Shown in pieces: positions 59,155 through 64,000 of a stretch of DNA of 64,000 nucleotides (positions are counted from its first letter, which is position 1; the number at the start of each line of letters is the position of its first letter). A program made the translations under genes and the position numbers. The notes under the pieces were generated by a model. It had not been told where the DNA came from. It did not search any database and worked only from the letters and a program-made list of their open reading frames with translations. This DNA comes from Cocos nucifera (Eukaryota > Streptophyta > Magnoliopsida > Arecales > Arecaceae), in NCBI GenBank assembly GCA_006176705.1, contig QRFJ01006379.1:1-64000 (forward strand). Reading direction: 5' to 3'.

Positions 59155-59433
59155 ATGTTGCACTCCTTGATGTCATTGTTGGTGTGCTTATAGACACAAT
59201 CCTACTCGCGGCACTCACCGTATAGGTAGAAGAATCGGTAGACTGGCATCTGAGACTTGTCATACTAGTGGAGGAAGCCGCAGGCATTGCCCTTCATGTA
59301 GAGGTTGTGGAGCCAATGGCGGCATGCCGTCTACCAGAAGGTCCACCTACTGGGGCTACCATCAGCAGTCGAATCACCAGGCCTAGGGCCACCATGGCCC
59401 CTGCATTCACCACCGTGATAGTGGGGTTGGATG
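59155..59433 (-). pseudogene. CPSF30-like exon fragment (cleavage/polyadenylation factor, CCCH zinc fingers)
   Basis: The minus strand encodes RPGDSTADGSPSRWTF, then CRHWLHNLYMKGNACGFLH, MPVYRFFYLYGECRE and DCVYKHTNNDIKECNM, the zinc-finger core of the plant 30-kDa subunit of the mRNA 3'-end cleavage complex. Three TAG codons (W-stop-TACRHW, LH-stop-YDKS, CRE-stop-DC) all stand where the protein has Gln, so CAG-to-TAG in each. Two zinc-ligand Cys have become Tyr. The exon ends at a GT splice site. It is cut at 59433 by copia F, and the rest of the gene is not in the window. A dead gene copy or fragment. Confidence 0.85.
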
Positions 59434-59904
59434 TGTTAGTTTTTGGATGAAAATAGTTGAGATGATGGATGAGAATAGTAGAAGAAAAATGATAGTTGGA
59501 GTAAGAATTATATAGTTGAAGAATATGTAAAAATTGATAAGATTGGAAGTTTGAAATTTAGGAATGAAGAATTGTTATTAGTTGAAGGAGAGTACAAGGA
59601 TTTTGAGGGCTTAGAGCTTTAGCTTGCTTGGTAGTTTCTAATTTTTGGGTTACCTTTCATGATACCCTTCAAGCCTATTTATAGTTGTCTTAAGCCTTCT
59701 TTGGTAGATTCTAGAATCTTCTTACAACCTTAGTATTCTAGAGCCTTCTATCATCTTTAATGCTCTAGATTTTTTTACAAACTTTTACAAATTTCAAGAA
59801 TTTTCTTTCTAGACTTTTCTTTCTAGACATCTCTTGATAGCCTTGATCCTTCTTGATTCTTCTAGACTTTTTTAATTCTTTCAAATGTGCATTACCTTTT
59901 AACA
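59434..59904 (-). repeat. 3' LTR of copia F
   Basis: 471 bp; minus strand TGTTAAAAGGTAATG to CATCCAAAAACTAACA. The TGGAGGAG purine tract (59905-59912) abuts it. On the minus strand CTATAAATAGGC at about 59676-59687 is a good TATA box. Confidence 0.92.
59677..59684 (-). promoter_or_regulatory. TATA box of copia F LTR
   Basis: CTATAAATAGGCTTG on the minus strand, near the middle of the LTR, the classical plant core-promoter form. Confidence 0.6.
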
Positions 59905-61400
59905 CTCCTCCATAATGTACATTTGTGTGACTCCAAGCATACTTCGAAGTTGTTCATACTTAGCTCGTGGTAGAGCCTTCATGAAAATGTCTACCAACTG
60001 ATCTTCTATCTTGTAATAGTTGAATTCAACCTCTCCATTTGTTGTTGCTTCTCATAGAAAGTGATATTTAATCACAATATGCTTGGTCTTTCCGTGACAT
60101 ACGGGATTCTTTGTCATTATGATTACAGATTTGTTATCACAATATATTTTTGTTAAACCTTTTTGTTGTTTGCCCATGTCTTCAAGTATTCTTTGAAGCC
60201 ATATTACTTGAGAAGTTGCTCCTGCGGCAGCCACATATTCTACTTTTGCTGAAAACTGTGCTATTGAGTCTTATTTTTTTGATGACCATGAGAATATACA
60301 TGAGCCAAGTGAGAAAGCATAGCCTGAAGTACTCTTCATGTCATCCACTGTCCAATCACTGTCAGTGTATTTTTGAGCTAGTTATGGGCTCATACCAAAT
60401 GCCAAAGTCCTTTGTGCCTTGAAGATATCAAAGAATTCTTTTGGCTGCTCTATGGTGTATTTGACTTAGACTTTGCATAAATCTTGATAGTAGACTTGTG
60501 GCATACATAATGTCTAGCCATGTAGCTATAAGATAGAGTAAGCTCCCGATCAAGCTTCTGTAATTTGAACTATTCATCTTCTAGCTTCATCTTCTTTTCG
60601 TAGTTTCTTGTTTGTGATGAGAGGAGTAGCTACTGCTTTATATTCATGCATCTTGAATCTTTTCAAGATATTTTCTGTATATTTCTTTTGTAAGATAAAT
60701 ATTCTTTTTTCTTTTTGATTAATCTCGATGCCAAGAAAATAATGCATCAAACCCAAGTCTGTCATCTCAAATATTTTCATCATATCTTCTTTGAACTCTT
60801 GGATCATCTTCTCATTACTTTTTGTATAGATAAGATCATCCACATATAGAGAAACAATGAGTATATCAGTATTATCTTGGATCTTGATGTAGAGAGTAGG
60901 CTCGCTTTTTCTCCTCTTGAATCCTTGGTCGATGAAGTAGCCATCTATTCTACTATACGAGGCTCATGGTGCTTGTTTTAGCTCGTATAAGGCTTTCTTC
61001 AATTTGAGTACTTTATCTTTATTTTCTTTTTCCATAAAATCTTATGGTTGCTCTACATAGATTTCTTCTTCTAACAATCCATTTAGGAAAGCCAACTTGA
61101 AATCTAGCTAAAAAAGTTTTCATTTCTTCTGAGCTACTAAGGCAATTAGTGCCCTAATTATGTCAAGCCGAGCAACTAGAGCAAATATTTCATTGTAGTT
61201 GATACCTGAGAGCTGTGAGCATCTTTTAGCAACAAGTCTTGCCTTATATTTTTGTATTAAGCCATCGAGTTAAGCTTTGTCTTGTAAACGCACTTAGTTT
61301 ACTCCAATGATCTCTTTATCTTTAGGCTGATCCACCAGCTCTCAAGTGTTGTTCTTTTCGATCATTTTGATCTCTTCCTCCATTGCTTTGACCCAAACTT
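59905..61400 (-). pseudogene. pol: Copia F RT and RNase H
   Basis: RT pieces in several frames: a GYFIDQGF-like region, DLIYTKSNEKMIQEFKEDM (60843-60574; the YVDDLIY pair is broken at the upstream end by a stop), TDLGLMHYFLGIEI, FILQKKYTENILKRF. RNase H: GATSQVIWLQRILEDM and YCDNKSVIIMTKNPV (catalytic Asp), KHIVIKYHFL, then VDIFMKALPRAKYEQLRSMLG ending near the LTR. More stops than elements B or C. Confidence 0.8.
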
Positions 61401-62600
61401 CTTGCTTTATTTCTGTTTCATAATTTTTTGGTTCCACTGTTGTATAGTTGCATGTCTCATAGATTTCTCTAAGTGATCTCTCCCTTCTTGGCGTTTAATC
61501 TGAAGATTCCTCATGTCTTGAGGATGATGGCGAGGATGTTCTTGATGATGGAGGGGTTGATGGTTGACTTGATGTACTTGATGGCTATCTTGATTCATCA
61601 TTTTCTTCAATGTAATATGGTGGCTCTTATTGAGTGATAATACTCTTTTTCACTTTTTCTTCATCCCAACTCCATGTAGCATTTTCGTCGAACTCCATGT
61701 CCCGACTGATCACGAACTTCTTCGTTCTCAAGTTATAGATGCGGTGGTCTTTTGATAGAGTACTATAACCCACAAATATACCTTTTTCTATTTTTTCATC
61801 TAGTTTGCTTTTCTTATTATCAGGAATATGCATATAACATATGCAGCCAAAGACTCATGCTTTGTACAAGGCTTTCTTCCACTCCAAGCTTCAATAGGTG
61901 TTTTATCCTGCATAGTTTTTGTCGAGCACCTGTTTAGTATGTAGACTATAGTATAGACTACATCTGCCTAAAATGTATTTGGGAGGCCTTTCTCCTTTAG
62001 CATTGATCTTGCCATCTCCATTACTATTCTATTTTTTCTTTCTGAGACTATTTTGTTCAGGAGCATAGCTGACTATTAGTTGCTATTCTACTCCTTCTTT
62101 ACAAAATTTTTTGAATGCCTTTGAGTTATACTTGGTTCCATGGTCGCTTCTAAGCATCTTGATAGATTGGCCACTTTGTTTGTCCACCAGGCTCTTGAAT
62201 TTTTTAAAGATATGAAATACTTCTGATTTTTCATACATAAAGTAGAGCCATGTCATTTTAGTGTAATCATCTATGAAGAGGATGAAGTACCTATTTTCAT
62301 GGAATGATGGCATTGTCATTGGGCCATAGACGTCTATATGCACTAATTCCAATAATCTTTTGGCTCTCCAAGCATCTTGTGAAGGAAATGATTGTGGCTG
62401 CTTGCCAAGTAGACATCCTTTACTTTGATGCTTGGTAAGTTTTGAATCATATTTTTCTGGTATAGGATCTTTAGTGCTTGGAAGTTAAGATGACCAAATC
62501 TTTGATGCCAAATCCAAGTGTCATCATCTTGGGCCTTCATAGCAGTCTCATTAGCATATTGCCATAAGATGGGAAAATTTCTATTCACCATCTTTATTAT
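61401..62600 (-). pseudogene. pol: Copia F integrase and linker
   Basis: Right to left: TWIWHQRFGHLNFQALKIL (zinc region), a lost Cys pair, MELVHIDVYGPM (catalytic Asp), YFILFIDDYTKMTWLYFM, LRSDHGTKYNSKAFKKFC (second Asp), SERKNRIVMEMARSML (Glu region is NRIVME), then the C-terminal part KLDEKIEKGIFVGYS and a His/Gln/Pro-rich linker (61610-61407) before RT. Frameshifts at about 62350 and 62090. Confidence 0.82.
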
Positions 62601-63872
62601 GGCAATTTGTTAGACTTTATTGTCATAGATAGAGTAGGAATCTCCCTTAAAATATAGAGAGTATCCCTTTTCTATCTTCTGATCAAGGCTCAAAAAGTTT
62701 TATTTAAGACTTGGAACAAGTAAAACATCTTTTATAAACTTCTTACCCTTTCTTGTCTTAACTGCAATCGTGCCCTTTCCTTTTACCTCGACTAATGCTT
62801 CATTTTCAAGCTTAACTTGTTATTTGAAGGATGAGTCAAGCTCTATGAAAATACTTTGATTGCTTGTCATATGATTACTACAGCCACTATCAATATACCA
62901 TGCTTCATTTTTGTCTTCTATAGTAGCTTGGTAGGCATAGAATAATAGTTCTTCATGTCCATTCTCTTGAGAGAAATTGACTCGGTGATTTTGCTTGCTT
63001 CGACAATTCTTCTCCATATGTCAAAATTTTTTGCAATGGCGGCATTGTGGTTTTCCACGATACCAGCAATCTTTCTCCAAGTTACTTGTCCTTTTGCATA
63101 TACCACATGAAGGATATTTTTTCTTTTCTTTATAATCTTTTTTTCTTTCTCCTTCTTGTAAATTCTCTGATAATTTACTTGTATTATCTTTGAATTTCTG
63201 AGACCTTATATGGATTTTGGATTGAAACGTACTTTCTAGCGAGCTTTCATCATGCCTATTCAGCATTTGTTCATGTGCTTCTAGAGAACCCATTAATTCT
63301 GTCACTAATAAGGTTGTTAAATCTTTTGATTCTTCAATACTAGTTACTATTGAATTATACTTTTCAGGTATTGACACTAATATTTTTTCTACAACCTTTT
63401 TGTCAGTGACATTTTCTCCATAGGTTCCCATTTGGTTTACTACTACTTTTAATCTTTCATAGTACTCTTTAATAGTCTCAGAATCCTTTATTTTTAAAAT
63501 TTTCAATTCTCTTCTCAAGGTTAGAAGTTTCACAGTACAAACCTTAGTGCTGCCTTGAAACTCCTGCAATGTATCCCATGCCTGCTTTGCAGTTTTTGCT
63601 CCAATGATCCTTGGAAAAATAAAATTAGCTACTTGTTGTAGTATGAATAGAGCATAGGCATCCTTCTGCTTGTCTTCTTTTAATTTTGCTAGCTCTGCTA
63701 TGAACAAAGTGGAGGTATTTTCTGGGACTTCAAAACCTTCCATAATAATATCCCATAAATCTTGGGACAAGAAGAATGTACTCATTTTAATGCTCCAAAA
63801 ATCATAGTTATTTCCATCAAAAATGGGAATTGGCATAGAAATAGAAGATTGAGATGATAGAAAGCTGGTCAT
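62601..63872 (-). pseudogene. gag: Copia F gag and protease
   Basis: An open 283-residue gag (63872-63021): PIFDGNNYDFWSIKMSTFF, LSQDLWDIIMEGFEVPE, KTAKQAWDTLQEFQG and SLEAHEQMLNRHDES, then a basic region and CGICKRTSNLEKDCWYRGKP with a zinc knuckle CRHCKKF, broken by TGA at 63021 before HMEKNC. Same frame onward: the protease WYIDSGCSNHMTSN near 62900, the normal copia active site, then KGTIAVKTRKGKKFI and IYDNK. It is the longest open gag in the window and relatively well kept. Confidence 0.88.
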
Positions 63873-63893
63873 GATGTCCGCTAACCAATCTAA

Positions 63894-63905
63894 GCTCTGA
63901 TACCA
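63894..63905 (-). other. Primer-binding site of copia F
   Basis: TGGTATCAGAGC on the minus strand, an exact initiator-Met tRNA site, one base from the LTR end CTAACA. Confidence 0.93.
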
Positions 63906-63906
63906 C

Positions 63907-64000
63907 TGTTAGTTTTTGGATGAAAATAGTTGAGATGATGGATAAGAATAATAGAAGAAAAATGATAGTTGAAGAATATGTAGGAATTGATAAGATTGAA
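63907..64000 (-). repeat. 5' LTR of copia F, partial
   Basis: The first 94 bp visible match 59434 onward almost exactly apart from a short gap after TGATAGTTG, so this element is younger than B to E in this window. Confidence 0.9.

Larger units (their letters stand above)
59434..64000 (-). mobile_element. Ty1/copia element F, runs off the right edge
   Basis: Minus-strand copia: 3' LTR 59434-59904 (471 bp), purine tract, pol and gag (63872 down to about 59905), Met-tRNA primer site, and the first 94 bp of the 5' LTR (63907-64000), which match the 3' LTR start. It is inserted in the CPSF30-like exon; GGATG at 59429-59433 would be its target copy. Gag starts MTSFLSSQSSISMPIPIF. The short leader (21 bp) and small LTR differ from elements B and C. 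Confidence 0.92.

Noticed and set aside
1..64000. tRNA or rRNA genes
   Set aside because: Only primer-binding-site matches to tRNA ends were seen; no cloverleaf-length sequence or ribosomal RNA was recognised.

Overview
The window looks like a transposon-dense, gene-poor stretch of a flowering plant nuclear genome. It holds nested plant-type Ty1/copia and Ty3/gypsy LTR retrotransposons, is AT-rich and has almost no open host coding sequence. The element families fit a monocot, possibly a palm; that is a weak inference from element style. No intact host gene was found. The only recognisable host sequence is a broken exon of CPSF30, the 30-kDa cleavage and polyadenylation specificity factor, at 59155-59433 on the minus strand.

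Layout, left to right. 1-320: end of a copia LTR of the same family as element B. 321-1259: unassigned, with a 79-bp tandem duplication. 1260-2499: decayed plus-strand copia start (LTR, primer site, gag). 2500-11660: Athila-like gypsy element inserted into that gag. Its gag-pol is a single reading frame broken only by four transition-type stops, and its 3' LTR is cut off. 11661-19738: minus-strand copia element B, missing its 3' end. 19739-22127: decayed DNA with a possible En/Spm-type transposase remnant and a TA microsatellite. 22128-37172: plus-strand Tat-lineage gypsy element E. 37173-37960: unassigned. 37961-59015: minus-strand Tat-lineage element D, interrupted by copia element C (44756-55437, 5-bp target duplication TCATC). 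59016-59433: CPSF30 intron and exon remnant. 59434-64000: minus-strand copia element F, running off the right edge.

The most interesting shared design is in elements D and E. Between pol and the 3' LTR both carry, in the same order, (i) an array of tandem repeats able to form stem-loops whose arms change in a compensating way, and (ii) two antisense coding segments rich in predicted coiled coil. In E the antisense gene also has a domain resembling the plant 'putative gypsy type transposon' family, candidate GT-AG introns in antisense orientation and a possible promoter. Extra ORFs and 3' tandem repeats are known in the Tat lineage; the repeated hairpins linked to an antisense coiled-coil module deserve checking. 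Elements B and C share a long leader with a predicted intron ending just upstream of gag.

All coding regions are defective, so the genes do not work together now. Inactivation is dominated by C-to-T and G-to-A changes, as expected of heavily methylated DNA.
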